Shown: positions 17,491 to 28,219 of the stretch, piece by piece
How positions within the stretch are numbered: position 1 is the first letter of the stretch
How the letters are laid out: the number at the start of each line of letters is the position of its first letter
Origin: Streptomyces amritsarensis
GTDB taxonomy: Bacteria; Actinomycetota; Actinomycetes; Streptomycetales; Streptomycetaceae
Assembly (NCBI RefSeq): GCF_001953875.1
Contig: NZ_MQUR01000047.1
Coordinates: 1-55,891 of the forward strand
Length of the DNA stretch: 55,891 bases
Reading direction: 5' to 3'
The notes under the pieces: model-generated
Told to the model about the DNA's origin: nothing
The model's input: only the letters and a program-made list of their open reading frames with translations
The model's database searches: none
Made by a program: the position numbers and the translations under genes

Positions 17491-18618
17491 TCATGCCGCG
17501 ACCCCCCGTCCCGTGGGGGCGGGGAGCCCGGCCACGACGGCGAGCAGCCCGGCGTCGTCCACGACGCCCAGGCAGCGGCCTGCGTCGACGACGCGGGCCG
17601 GGCCGCCGCTGCGGGCGACGGCCTGGATGGCCTCGGCCACGGTGGTGGCGGGGGCCAGCGCGGGTCCCTGGTCGGCCTCGCCGGCGGTGGCGGGGCGCAT
17701 CGCGGTGCGGACGGTGAGCACCTGTTCGCGGGGGACGTCGCGGACGAAGTCCCTGACGTAGTCGTCGGCCGGCGAGCCGACGATCTCCTCGGGCGTGCCG
17801 AGCTGGACGATGCGCCCGTCGCGCATCAGCGCGATCCGGTCGCCCAGGCTCAGGGCCTCGGCGAGGTCGTGGGTGATGAAGACCATGGTGCGGCCCTCTT
17901 CGTGGTGGAGCCGGGCGACCTCCTCCTGCATCTCGCGCCGGATGAGGGGGTCGAGGGCGCTGAACGGCTCGTCGAACAGGAGCACTTCGGGGTCGGCCGC
18001 GAGGGCGCGGGCCAGGCCGACGCGCTGCTGCTGGCCGCCGGAGAGCTGGCCGGGGCGCCGGTCCTGCAAACCGTCCAGGCCGACCTTGGCGACGAGTTCG
18101 GCGGCCTTGGCGCGGCGGTCCCCGCGTGCGACGCCCTGGATCTCCAGTCCGTACGCCACGTTGTCGAGGACGGTGCGGTGCGGGAGCAGGCCGAAGTGCT
18201 GGAAGACCATGGCGGCGCGGTGGCGGCGCAGGGCGCGCAGCCGGGTGGCGTCCATGGCCAGGACGTCCTCGCCGTCGATGGCCAGGCTTCCGGCGGTCGG
18301 TTCGATGAGCCGGGTGAGGCAGCGTACGAGGGTGGACTTGCCGGATCCGGACAGGCCCATGACGACGAAGACCTCGCCCTTGCGGACGTCGAAGGTGACG
18401 TCGCGGACTGCGGCGGTGCAGCCGGTGCGCTCGCGCAGCTCGGCGGCGGGCAGGCCGGCGTCGGCGGAGCCGGGGAGCTTCGCGGCGGCCTTGTCGGGGC
18501 CGAAGACCTTCCAGAGGCCGTTCACGGAGAAGACGGAGGGCGCGGCCGGGCCGCCGTCGGGCGCGGTGCCGGGCGCGGTGTCGGGTGCGGCGGGGGCCGG
18601 GGTGTTCGTGGCGTTCAT
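17491..18618 (-). CDS. Glycine betaine/proline ABC transporter ATP-binding protein
   Basis: 375 residues. Walker A GLSGSGKST, Q-loop VFQHFGLLPHRTV, signature LSGGQQQR, Walker B VLLFDEPFSALD and H-loop VFITHDLAEA are all present. After the ATPase there is a CBS-like regulatory region (about 290-375), as in OpuA/ProV proteins that sense osmotic state. The N-terminal 30 residues are Ala/Pro/Thr-rich. ATG at 18618 overlaps the stop of the choline dehydrogenase gene by 4 bp (ATGA). It powers the double permease encoded next. Confidence 0.93.
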   Translation of the reverse strand: MNATNTPAPAAPDTAPGTAPDGGPAAPSVFSVNGLWKVFGPDKAAAKLPGSADAGLPAAELRERTGCTAAVRDVTFDVRKGEVFVVMGLSGSGKSTLVRCLTRLIEPTAGSLAIDGEDVLAMDATRLRALRRHRAAMVFQHFGLLPHRTVLDNVAYGLEIQGVARGDRRAKAAELVAKVGLDGLQDRRPGQLSGGQQQRVGLARALAADPEVLLFDEPFSALDPLIRREMQEEVARLHHEEGRTMVFITHDLAEALSLGDRIALMRDGRIVQLGTPEEIVGSPADDYVRDFVRDVPREQVLTVRTAMRPATAGEADQGPALAPATTVAEAIQAVARSGGPARVVDAGRCLGVVDDAGLLAVVAGLPAPTGRGVAA

Positions 18619-20210
18619 CGGGTACCACCGTCCCGGGCGAGGAGTTCGGCTGCCTTCTCGCCGACCATGAGCACTGCGATCATCGGGTTGACCGCGGGCA
18701 TGGTCGGGAAGACGGAGGCGTCCGCGATGCGGATGCCCTGGAGGCCGCGGACCTTGAGGTCCGGGCCCACGACGGCCCCGGGGTCGTCGGCGGCCCCCAT
18801 CCGGCAGGTGCCGGCCGGGTGGTAGACGGTGTGGGCGACGGAGCGGGCGTAGGCGCTCAGTTCCTCGTCGCCGGTGATCTCCGGGCCGGGGCAGACCTCG
18901 CGCCCCAGCCAGCCGGCGAGCGGCTCGGTCGCGGCGATCTTCCGGGCGAGCTTGATGCCGTCGACGAGGGTGCGGCCGTCGTAGTCGTCCTCGTCCGTGA
19001 AGTAGCGGAAGTCCAGGGCCGGTTTCACCTCGGGGTCCGCGCTGGTCAGGTAGAGGCGGCCGCGGCTGCGCGGCTTGGGGATGTTGGGGGTCATCGACAC
19101 TCCGTGGGCGGGGCGTTCGTAGCCGATGCGCTCGGGGTTGTCGGTGAAGGGGACCTGGTAGAAGTGGAACATCAGGTCGGGTCCCGCGGATTCGGGGTCG
19201 CGGCGGACGAACAGCCCCGCGTCGCTGTCCATGGCGGAGTTCTCCGGGATCGGGCCGTCGGTCTCCCAGACGATCACCGACTCGGGGTGGTCGAGCAGGT
19301 TCTCCCCCACCCCGGGCAGGTCGTGGACCGGCGGGATGCCGAGGGCTTCCAGGTCGGCGCGCGGGCCGATGCCCGAGTGCAGCAGGAGCCGCGGGGTGTC
19401 CACGGCGCCGGCGCAGACCAGCACCTCGCGGCGTGCGGTGAGCAGGGACCGCGTGCCGTCGGCGGCGCGTACGCGGACTCCGCGCGCCCGGGTGCCGTCG
19501 AGTTCGAGGCGGTAGGCCCAGGTCTCCAGCAGGATGCGGAGGTTGGGGCGCTCGTCCATGACGGGATGGAGGTAGGCGACCGACGCGGAGGAGCGCTTGT
19601 TGTCCTCGGGGTGGTAGGCGAGGTCGAAGAAGCCGGCGCCCTCGTGGAAGGGCTTGCGGTTGAAGCCCTCGATGCGGGGGACGCCCAGGGCGCTGTGCGC
19701 GGAGTCGACGAAGTCGCGTGCGATGGCGTTGCGGTCCTTCTCGGCCACCGGGACGATGTTGTTGAGGAGCTTGTCGAAGTACGGCTCCATGGCGGAGGCG
19801 TGCCAGCCGTCGGCCCCCGCCTGCCCCCACTCGTCCCAGTCGGACGGGAGCGGTTTGAAGGCGATCAGCGTGTTGTGCGAGGAGCAGCCGCCGAGGACGC
19901 GGGCGCGGCTGTGGCGGATGTGCGAGTTGCCCCGGGGCTGCTCGGTGGTGGGGTAGTCGTAGTCGAGCTCGCCGCCGAGCAGGCCCATCCAGCGGCGCAG
20001 GGTGAGGACGTCGGGGCGGTCGACGTCGCTGGGGCCGCCCTCGATGACGGCGACGGTGACGTCCGGGTCCTCGGTGAGGCGGGACGCGATCACGGAGCCG
20101 GCGGTCCCGCCGCCGACGACGACGTAGTCGTACTCGTACCCGTGCTCGTACCCGTGCTCGTGTCCTGCGGGGGTGGGGGTGGGGGTGGGGGTGTGCGTGG
20201 GGGTGGTCAT
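18615..20210 (-). CDS. betA: Choline dehydrogenase (GMC oxidoreductase)
   Basis: 531 residues. FAD-dependent enzyme that oxidises choline to betaine aldehyde. FAD Rossmann motif VVVGGGTAGSVIASRL (about 30-45), GMC signatures RVLGGCSSHN and GAVDTPRLLLHSGIGP, catalytic His in HTVYHPAGTCRMG and the final Asn in PAVNPMIAVLMVGE. The N-terminal 28 residues are a low-complexity His/Thr/Pro/Glu/Tyr tail encoded by simple repeats. ATG at 20210 has AAGGAG 10 nt upstream and follows the aldehyde dehydrogenase stop by 15 bp. Operon context (aldehyde dehydrogenase plus betaine transporter) supports choline as substrate. Confidence 0.9.
   Translation of the reverse strand: MTTPTHTPTPTPTPAGHEHGYEHGYEYDYVVVGGGTAGSVIASRLTEDPDVTVAVIEGGPSDVDRPDVLTLRRWMGLLGGELDYDYPTTEQPRGNSHIRHSRARVLGGCSSHNTLIAFKPLPSDWDEWGQAGADGWHASAMEPYFDKLLNNIVPVAEKDRNAIARDFVDSAHSALGVPRIEGFNRKPFHEGAGFFDLAYHPEDNKRSSASVAYLHPVMDERPNLRILLETWAYRLELDGTRARGVRVRAADGTRSLLTARREVLVCAGAVDTPRLLLHSGIGPRADLEALGIPPVHDLPGVGENLLDHPESVIVWETDGPIPENSAMDSDAGLFVRRDPESAGPDLMFHFYQVPFTDNPERIGYERPAHGVSMTPNIPKPRSRGRLYLTSADPEVKPALDFRYFTDEDDYDGRTLVDGIKLARKIAATEPLAGWLGREVCPGPEITGDEELSAYARSVAHTVYHPAGTCRMGAADDPGAVVGPDLKVRGLQGIRIADASVFPTMPAVNPMIAVLMVGEKAAELLARDGGTR
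20120..20208. repeat. Simple-sequence tract at the betA 5' end
   Basis: Three copies of a CGTACCCGTGCT-like unit (encoding EHGYEHGYEYD), followed by a GGGGGT hexamer repeated about four times and related G/T runs (encoding HTPTPTPTP). It covers codons 2-28 of the dehydrogenase. Such tracts are prone to slippage. Confidence 0.7.
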
Positions 20211-20225
20211 GGCTGTGCTTCTCCT

Positions 20226-21710
<1,485 letters not shown>

Positions 21711-22067
21711 GACGCGCTGTACCTCCGATTGCGGCCACCGCGGCCTACCCGCGGTGGTGCTGCTCGGGCGCGCTTGCCCCGGTCCTCGGAAGGCATGTCA
21801 CATCCGTCACAGGAAGTGACGGGAGTCACTCCCCGCCACTCCGCGGCGAGATGGTGCATATCGGTGAAAAGACGACAGCACTGGCGGCCGGTCGGCCGCC
21901 GGGCGGGAGGGCCGGCCGGGGCGGGACGACGGGGAGCCGTGTCCGCCGGAGAGCGGGACGAACGAGGCCGCCGCGCCAGGTGCTTCCCCGGTGTACGCCA
22001 CTCTCGTCATGGGTACGGGGCACGCGGGGGCGCGGGCGGGGTGCGTGGCGCCCGGGAGGGGGCGGGG
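21711..22067. other. Divergent regulatory region between betB and the hydrolase-STAND unit
   Basis: 357 bp without a credible gene. It must hold promoters for the betaine operon (minus) and for the hydrolase/caspase-STAND pair (plus). The only clear structure is the GTCAC half-site array at 21797-21830. Confidence 0.7.
21797..21830. promoter_or_regulatory. Array of four GTCAC half-sites forming two overlapping palindromes
   Basis: GTCAC occurs at 21797, 21806 and 21825, and its complement GTGAC at 21816. Spacing is 9-10 bp, about one helical turn. GTCAC-AGGAA-GTGAC (21806-21820) and AGTGAC-GGGA-GTCACT (21815-21830) are both perfect inverted repeats that share the middle arm. It lies upstream of betB (minus) and of the plus-strand hydrolase, so one regulator could act on either or both. 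Confidence 0.6.
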
Positions 22068-22943
22068 ATGGCACCGGTCGTAGTGGTCCACGGCATGTTC
22101 AACTTCCTGCGGGGCGCGACGCCCCCCGAAGCGGCCGCACTCCGGGCACTGACCTGGCAGCAGCGGCTCGCCGGGAGCCTTGCCCTGGTGTCCCCGGGCA
22201 CGCGGGTCCCCGAGCTGGAGGTCGCCTACTACGCGGACCTGCTGCGCCGGGAACTGCCCGAGAACGCCCAGTCCGAGGAGAGGGCACCGGACTTCGACGA
22301 CCTGGACGAGCACGAGGCGTTCGAGGTCGCGCAGTGGCTCACCGCTGCGGGGGTGGAGGTGCCCGAGGACGCCATGAACCTCGGCATGGCGCCGGTGAGA
22401 TGGATGCTCGGGCGGTTACTGGAAGAGCGCGGCAACCGCCTCACCCGGCGGCTGCGTGAGCAGACGTCCGACCGCATCCAGCAGGCCATCGTCTCCAACC
22501 TGCGCGAGGTGGAGGCGTACACCACCTGGCCGGAGCGACGCCGCCTGGTGCGCGAGCGCATCGCGGACACGATCCGCCGCGCCGCTCCCGGCATCGTCAT
22601 CGCCCACTCCCTGGGCACCTGCACCACCTACGAGACCCTGCACGCCAACCCCGACATCAAGGTCGACCTCCTCCTCACCTTGGGCTCCCCGCTGAGGGTC
22701 CCCGCGCTCACCCGGCGCCTCGATCCCGCACTGCGAGGCGGCAGGGGGGCCAAGCCGGCCGGCGTCGGGCGCTGGGTCAACATCGCCGACGTCGGCGACC
22801 CCGTCGCCGTGCCGCCCGGGCTGTCCGCCGTCTTCCCCGTCGACCAGGACGAGACCTGCGACAACGGCTTCGGCTTCCACGGCCTGGGTGGATATCTGGC
22901 CAACGGCCTGACCGCCGCCGCCGTGGCCCCGTACCTGGCCTGA
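22068..22943 (+). CDS. Alpha/beta hydrolase (esterase/lipase-like) paired with caspase-STAND protein
   Basis: 291 residues. The oxyanion strand VVVVHGMFNF opens the fold. The nucleophile is S181 in VIAHSLGT. An acidic residue in IADVGDPVAVP and a His in FGFHGLGGYL complete a plausible triad. The middle (about 60-160) is a charged helical lid with many Arg/Glu. No signal peptide, so cytosolic. ATG at 22068 follows a GGGAGGGGG tract. The next gene starts only 11 bp after the stop, so the pair is almost certainly an operon. It may be an effector (lipase or esterase) or a partner of the STAND protein. This is inference from context. Confidence 0.8.
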   Translation: MAPVVVVHGMFNFLRGATPPEAAALRALTWQQRLAGSLALVSPGTRVPELEVAYYADLLRRELPENAQSEERAPDFDDLDEHEAFEVAQWLTAAGVEVPEDAMNLGMAPVRWMLGRLLEERGNRLTRRLREQTSDRIQQAIVSNLREVEAYTTWPERRRLVRERIADTIRRAAPGIVIAHSLGTCTTYETLHANPDIKVDLLLTLGSPLRVPALTRRLDPALRGGRGAKPAGVGRWVNIADVGDPVAVPPGLSAVFPVDQDETCDNGFGFHGLGGYLANGLTAAAVAPYLA

Positions 22944-22954
22944 GCAGGCGTACG

Positions 22955-25900
22955 GTGACCAAGGCTCTGGTGGTCGGCGTCGGCGAGTTCGGCCGGCCCG
23001 GCCCCGCCGGCGAGTCGGCGGACGCCACGGATACCGGCACCGCAACCACCTCCCTGCGCCCCCTTCCCGCGGTCGCCCCCGCGGTACGCGAACTGGCCTC
23101 GGCCCTGGCCCGCGCGGGCGCGAGCACCGGGGAGGCCCTTGTCGGGTGCACCAGCACGGAGTTCGCGGCGGCCTGGCTGGAACTGCGCCGCCCCTTCGAG
23201 AGCGAAGAACCGCTGATCGTCCACTTCGCCGGGCACGGTGTGGTCTCTGCGGCCAGCAACACCCTGTTCCTGGCCACCTCCGACCTCCAGGAGGACAGCG
23301 CGGCACTCCACGCCACGGGTGTCAGCGTCAGCAACCTCCTGGTGGCCGCCGTCGACGCCCGGCGTCCCGTGCTCCTGCTGCTCGACGTGTGCGGCGCGGG
23401 CAAGGCCGTCGAGGCGGAGCGGCTGCACAACCTCCTCACCCGGCAGCCCCAGGACGCCGACCCGAACGTCTGGATCATCGGCGCCAGCGCCAGCCGGGCC
23501 CTCGCGTTCGGAGCACGCTTCACCACCGCCACCGTCGAGGTCCTGCACCGCCTCGCCGACGGCGACCTCGACATCAGTCCCCGCGAGGAGTACGTCCCCT
23601 TCACCACCCTCGCCCAGGCCGTCCACCGGCAGCTCGCCGCCACCGACAGTGCTGCCGGGCGCTACGTCCAGGACGTCGTCCACTCCCCGCTCGCCCGCGC
23701 CGCCCCCGAGACACCGCCCTTCCTCCGCAACCCCGCCCACCGTCCCGGTGCCCGCGCCGACCGGCTGCCGGGACTGCACCCGGCCCTGCGCGGCCTGGCC
23801 GAGGCGTGCACACCCGGCCTCGACCCGGTCCACTTCGGCGGACGGGTCGCGGGCGCCCGCGACGTGGACGCCATCCTGTTCTCCGGGCGCGCCGCACAGC
23901 TCGCACGTATCCAGGACTGGACCTTCGCCGCGGCCCGCAGGAACCGGCTGCTCGTGGTCACCGGCGGACCGGGCAGCGGAAAGTCCGCGCTGCTCGGCGT
24001 CACCGCCTGCCTGCTCCACCCCGAACTCGACGGGTTCGGCAACAGTGTGGCCGCGGTCGTCGACGGCTTCTACCCCAGGCAGCCCGAGACGGTCCTCGCC
24101 GTCCACGCCCGCCAGCTCACCCTCCGGCAGATCACCGACTCCCTCGCCCAGCAGCTCAGGGCCCGGCGCGAGCCCGGCGCCCCGGGCGCGCACCAGCCGT
24201 CAGGACAGCCGCCAGGGCACTCCCCGCAGCCGCCCCCGAAGGAGCACCGCACCCCCGGATCGGCCACCGCGGCACTCCTGGAGGAACTGGCCGGGGCGGG
24301 CGACGTGCTGGTCATCCTGGACGCCCTGGACGAGGCCGTCGACCCCGCGTCCGTACTCGGTGAACTCCTGCTGCCCCTGGCCACCGGCCCCGACACCGCG
24401 GGCTGCCGGCTGCTCCTCGGCACCCGCCCCTGGTGGGACGCCCTGCCCGCGCTGCGCCGCCACCTGGCCGCGCACCCCGAGGCCGTCCTCGACCTCGACC
24501 CCCGCGACGCCGGCGAACGGCGCGCGCTCGCCGCCGACCTCGACGGCTACCTGCGCGGACTCCTGCGTCCGCGCGCCCGCGACGCGCGCGAGCGGGTCCG
24601 TGCCATCGCCCGGCGGCTCTCCGAGTACACCGACCACGGCGCCTTCCTCGTCGCCGCCGTCTACGCCGAACACCTGCGCACCACACCGTCCGCCGAGGCC
24701 GCCCAGCCTCCTTGCGGCGTCACCGAGGTCTTCGACCTCCACTGCGGCAGCCTCGCCGCCACCGACCCCTGGATCCGTCCGGTCCTCGATGTCCTCGGCC
24801 GGGCCCGCGGGCAGGGCATGCCCCTCGACCTCCTGCACGCCGCCGCCCTCGCCCACCGGCCGCCCGACCTCACCGGGCCCACACCCCAACTCGCCGACAC
24901 CCGCCGCGTGCTCGGCAAGGCGGCCTTCCACACCCGGACCGCCGTCGACACCGACCAGCGCCTCCTCTACCGCTACTTCCACCAGTCCCTGGCCGACCAC
25001 ACGGCGGCCCGCACCGACCCGGCGGTGTTCCACCAGGCACTCCTCGCCACCCTCCCCACCGGCCAGGACGGCGCACGGGACTGGACCTACGCCCACCCCT
25101 ATCTCCTGCGCCACGCCGCCGAGCACGCCGCCGAGGCAGGCGCCGCCGCCCTGCGGGACCTGCTGCTGAACCACACCTATCTGGGGGCCGCGGATTTGGA
25201 GCGGCTGCTGCCCCTCGCCCTGCGGCGCATCGACGGCGAGGGCCACATCGGCGCGCACGGGCAGATCATCCGCCATGCCGCCCACCGCACGGCCCTCCTC
25301 GCGGACCGGTCCGGACAGGGCGCGCTGCTCGCCCTCGCCGCCCTCCACCTGGGCCTGGACGAGGAACGCGACGCGTTCGGCGGCGTCCGCCCCCGTGGTC
25401 TGCGCAGCGTCTGGGCGACCACCGCGCCCCGGCGCCTCGGCTCCCTCCCCGTACAGCCCGGACCGGTGGTGTCGCTCGACGCCGCCGTCGTGCGCGACCC
25501 GGAGGACGGGCGGCCCCGCGAGATCATCGTGACGGCCTGCGACGACGGCTGGGTACGGGTGTGGGACGCCCGGCTCACCACCCTCGTCGCCGAGGTGGAC
25601 ATGGCACCCTCACGGCCCGTGGGGGTTCGGCTGGCCGGACCGCCCGGCGCGGAACTGACGGTGCTCGACGCCGCGTTCGGCATCTGGCGGGGCGACGTCT
25701 GGGGCAGGGACGTCCTGACCCGTACGGGTCGCGCCTTTCCCGAACCGGAGGGGCAGCGCGGGACGTGGATGGCGCGCGCCGTCGAGGGCCGGGCGGCGAA
25801 CCGGCTGCACATCGTCTGGGGCAGGAGGGAGAGGGAGTCCGAGACCCGTGTCGCCGAACTCGACCTGGACGTCGAGGACAGCCTGGTCGGCTCAGCCCTG

Positions 25901-27397
25901 CTCGGCAGGAGCACCCTGCGCGAGGACGACGACTCCGGCCTGTTCCTCCGGCCGTACGGCGGGGGACGGCTCCCCCTGGCGGCATCGGCCGGGGACGCTC
26001 CCGTCGCTGCCGTCGGGAACCCGCTGCTGGACGAGGTGTGGCTGCTCGACATCGAGGGCGAGGCGGCGGTGGCTGGCCGCGTCCCCATGGGCCCCCACCA
26101 GGGCGTCCGACACTGCAGAACCCTCCTCTGCGGCCGCCTGAACGGCGTCCCGGTGGCCGTCACCGGCGACTACATGGGCGAGATCAGCATCAGGACGGTG
26201 GCATCGTCCGAGAACACCATCACCTTCTCCGCGCGGCCCGCCCACACCTTCACCGGGCACTTCCTGGGCGTCGAGGACCTCGCCATCACCACCGTCGCGG
26301 GCCGCGAGGTGCTGCTCTCCAGCGGCACGGACGGCGCGGTGCACCTGTGGGACCCCGAGGACACCCGCGGGGCCCGGCGCCCCGCGCCCTTCGCGGGGGC
26401 GATCGCCGGCCTGGCCGTCGCGACGCTGACATCACCGGAACCAGGCCGCGGCCGCCACCTGGTGGTGGCCGGCGACACCGCCGGCAACTGGGGCGTCACC
26501 TGCATGGGTTCGGGACGCCCGGTCCACGGGACACCGCCCCGTCGCGAGGGCGAGGTGACCGGCGTGGCGACCGCCGTGCTCCCGGTGGCGGGGACGCCGC
26601 GGCCGCTGGGAGTCGTCTGCTCCACCGACCAGTCGATCCGGCTGATGGACCTGGAGACCGGCGAGGCGGTCGGGAGGCCGTTCGGCGGCATCGTCGAGTC
26701 CATGGGCACCCGTTGCGAGTGGACCGCCGTCACGGCCGGGTCGCTCGCGGGCCGCAGCGTGGTCGTGGGAGCCGCGACGGGCCACTACCGACGGCACCGC
26801 TACAACACCCTGTACGTCTTCGCCGCGGAGGACTGGAGCGACACCGCCGCACGGGAGACCCTTGTCGAACCGCTGTTCGGAACGGTCAGCGGACACCGGG
26901 GCCCGATCCCGTGCGTCACGCTCGGAACGGTGGGCGGGCGGGACATCCTGGTCACCGGGTCCGCGGACGGCCACGTCCGGGTGTGGGACGGCAGCACTTT
27001 CGAGAGGTCGGCCCCGCCCCTGGAGACCGGCTCGGCGTCCGTCCTCGACCTCTGGCTCGGCGAACTCCGGGGCCGGGAGGTCATTCTCGCCGTGTGCGGC
27101 GACGGCACCCTCCGCCGTTGGGACGCCCGCACCTTCGAGAGCCTCGGCGAGCCGGTGGCCGCCCACACCGGTGAGGCCAGAGGAGTGGGCGTGGCCGTAG
27201 GCGAGCACGGACCCGTGGTGGTGACGACGGGACTCGACGGCCTGGTCCGCACCTGGGACCCCGCCACCTGGAACGAGTACGGGCCCGTCCACCCCCTCCT
27301 CCACCCGGGAACGGCACTGGACTGCGCCGGGCCGACGGTGATGGTGGCCTCAGGAGTCACCCTGGTCCGGCTGGACCTGGACGGTCCGCCGGGCTGA
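22955..27397 (+). CDS. Caspase-like protease - STAND/NACHT-type NTPase - WD40 repeat protein
   Basis: 1480 residues, GTG start. Residues 1-225 are a caspase/metacaspase-like domain with H94 in HFAGHGV and C146 in LLDVCGAG, the expected His/Cys dyad. Residues about 300-640 are a P-loop NTPase of STAND/NACHT type, with Walker A GGPGSGKS (337-344) and Walker B VLVILDALDE (451-460). A helical linker follows, then from about 830 to the end an irregular WD40-like propeller with repeated endings such as VRVWDARL, VHLWDPED, VRVWDGST, LRRWDART and VRTWDPAT. The plan is sensor (WD40), switch (NTPase), executioner (caspase), as in bacterial conflict and programmed-death proteins. Cytosolic. It forms a two-gene unit with the upstream hydrolase. 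Confidence 0.9.
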   Translation: MTKALVVGVGEFGRPGPAGESADATDTGTATTSLRPLPAVAPAVRELASALARAGASTGEALVGCTSTEFAAAWLELRRPFESEEPLIVHFAGHGVVSAASNTLFLATSDLQEDSAALHATGVSVSNLLVAAVDARRPVLLLLDVCGAGKAVEAERLHNLLTRQPQDADPNVWIIGASASRALAFGARFTTATVEVLHRLADGDLDISPREEYVPFTTLAQAVHRQLAATDSAAGRYVQDVVHSPLARAAPETPPFLRNPAHRPGARADRLPGLHPALRGLAEACTPGLDPVHFGGRVAGARDVDAILFSGRAAQLARIQDWTFAAARRNRLLVVTGGPGSGKSALLGVTACLLHPELDGFGNSVAAVVDGFYPRQPETVLAVHARQLTLRQITDSLAQQLRARREPGAPGAHQPSGQPPGHSPQPPPKEHRTPGSATAALLEELAGAGDVLVILDALDEAVDPASVLGELLLPLATGPDTAGCRLLLGTRPWWDALPALRRHLAAHPEAVLDLDPRDAGERRALAADLDGYLRGLLRPRARDARERVRAIARRLSEYTDHGAFLVAAVYAEHLRTTPSAEAAQPPCGVTEVFDLHCGSLAATDPWIRPVLDVLGRARGQGMPLDLLHAAALAHRPPDLTGPTPQLADTRRVLGKAAFHTRTAVDTDQRLLYRYFHQSLADHTAARTDPAVFHQALLATLPTGQDGARDWTYAHPYLLRHAAEHAAEAGAAALRDLLLNHTYLGAADLERLLPLALRRIDGEGHIGAHGQIIRHAAHRTALLADRSGQGALLALAALHLGLDEERDAFGGVRPRGLRSVWATTAPRRLGSLPVQPGPVVSLDAAVVRDPEDGRPREIIVTACDDGWVRVWDARLTTLVAEVDMAPSRPVGVRLAGPPGAELTVLDAAFGIWRGDVWGRDVLTRTGRAFPEPEGQRGTWMARAVEGRAANRLHIVWGRRERESETRVAELDLDVEDSLVGSALLGRSTLREDDDSGLFLRPYGGGRLPLAASAGDAPVAAVGNPLLDEVWLLDIEGEAAVAGRVPMGPHQGVRHCRTLLCGRLNGVPVAVTGDYMGEISIRTVASSENTITFSARPAHTFTGHFLGVEDLAITTVAGREVLLSSGTDGAVHLWDPEDTRGARRPAPFAGAIAGLAVATLTSPEPGRGRHLVVAGDTAGNWGVTCMGSGRPVHGTPPRREGEVTGVATAVLPVAGTPRPLGVVCSTDQSIRLMDLETGEAVGRPFGGIVESMGTRCEWTAVTAGSLAGRSVVVGAATGHYRRHRYNTLYVFAAEDWSDTAARETLVEPLFGTVSGHRGPIPCVTLGTVGGRDILVTGSADGHVRVWDGSTFERSAPPLETGSASVLDLWLGELRGREVILAVCGDGTLRRWDARTFESLGEPVAAHTGEARGVGVAVGEHGPVVVTTGLDGLVRTWDPATWNEYGPVHPLLHPGTALDCAGPTVMVASGVTLVRLDLDGPPG

Positions 27398-27617
27398 GGC
27401 AGCACGGCGTGCCGTCGACCGGCTCCGGCGGCACGGCCGTCCCCTTCCGGCTGCGCCCCTGATCGGCCGGACGGCACCGGTCGTGTCCGTCCTGGTCCGT
27501 CTCCTTCGGATCCTGTCGGCCGAGCCCGCGTTGCCCGGTTCCGTGCATCGCAAGGCGGGGGAACTCCCCGCGTACCGGAGGTCCTCGGGAGCCCCGGCAG
27601 GCCCCGGAAGAGACGGC

Positions 27618-27893
27618 TCAGCCGTGCGCCAGCAGGAGGTGGCGCTCGTCGGCGGTGAGGCCGCCGCGCACACCGTGCAGGACCCGGTCGGCCAGGGCCC
27701 GGCGCCGGCAGGGGAGCCGGGCCGGGCAGCGGTGGCACACCGCCTTGGCGGCTTCCTCGCGCTGCCGGGCGGCTTCGGCCTGCTCGTTGGCGCCCCGCTC
27801 GAAGACGTCCCGCGCCCCGGAGCGGCACGGTCCGTCGACCGGGGCGTCGTGGCGGGGGTCGAGGAGTACATCCGTACGGGAGAGGTCGGTCAC
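27618..27893 (-). CDS. WhiB-family iron-sulfur transcriptional regulator
   Basis: 91 residues. The four cluster ligands are C23, C53, C56 and C62 (C-x29-C-x2-C-x5-C), holding a 4Fe-4S cluster. They are followed by the GVRGGLTADER turn, a variant of the usual GVWGG with Arg for Trp, and a short tail. WhiB/Wbl proteins bind the principal sigma factor and respond to redox or nitric oxide. GTG at 27893 has GGAAGG upstream. It is convergent with the STAND gene, with no obvious partner. The Trp to Arg change in the turn is unusual. Confidence 0.9.
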   Translation of the reverse strand: MTDLSRTDVLLDPRHDAPVDGPCRSGARDVFERGANEQAEAARQREEAAKAVCHRCPARLPCRRRALADRVLHGVRGGLTADERHLLLAHG

Positions 27894-28024
27894 GCCCGGG
27901 TTCCTTCCGGCAGGGGCGGTCCGTGGCGACCGCCTGGTGCCGCGCGTATCACCGGAATCCGAGCGTCCATGCGTCGTCGGGCAGGCTCGTCCGATTCCGG
28001 TCCCGGCGTGTGACAGGGGCGCCG

Positions 28025-28219
28025 TCAGTCCCGCTTGTACCCGTCGCCGAAGTTCAGGGTGTGTTCGAGGACGTCCTCCATCGGGTCGTCGATCTGCCCG
28101 ATGTTGATCAGTGCGACCACCGGCGCGTCGCGCGATACCCGATGGTCGTCCGCCACGGCGCTTCCGGCGGCGATGACGGCGAGAGCAGCCACCAGGACTC
28201 CTGTGATGATCTTCCTCAT
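28025..28219 (-). CDS. Small secreted protein of unknown function
   Basis: 64 residues. A clear signal peptide (MRKIITGVLVAALAVIAAG, then SAVA) is cleaved before DDHRVS. The mature part is about 40 residues, acidic, and contains VVALINIGQIDDPMEDVLEH. The repeated I/L-N-I-G/D pattern is loosely reminiscent of rodlin- or chaplin-associated small exported proteins of Streptomyces, but this is only a resemblance. ATG at 28219 was chosen because the signal peptide begins there. Confidence 0.7.
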   Translation of the reverse strand: MRKIITGVLVAALAVIAAGSAVADDHRVSRDAPVVALINIGQIDDPMEDVLEHTLNFGDGYKRD

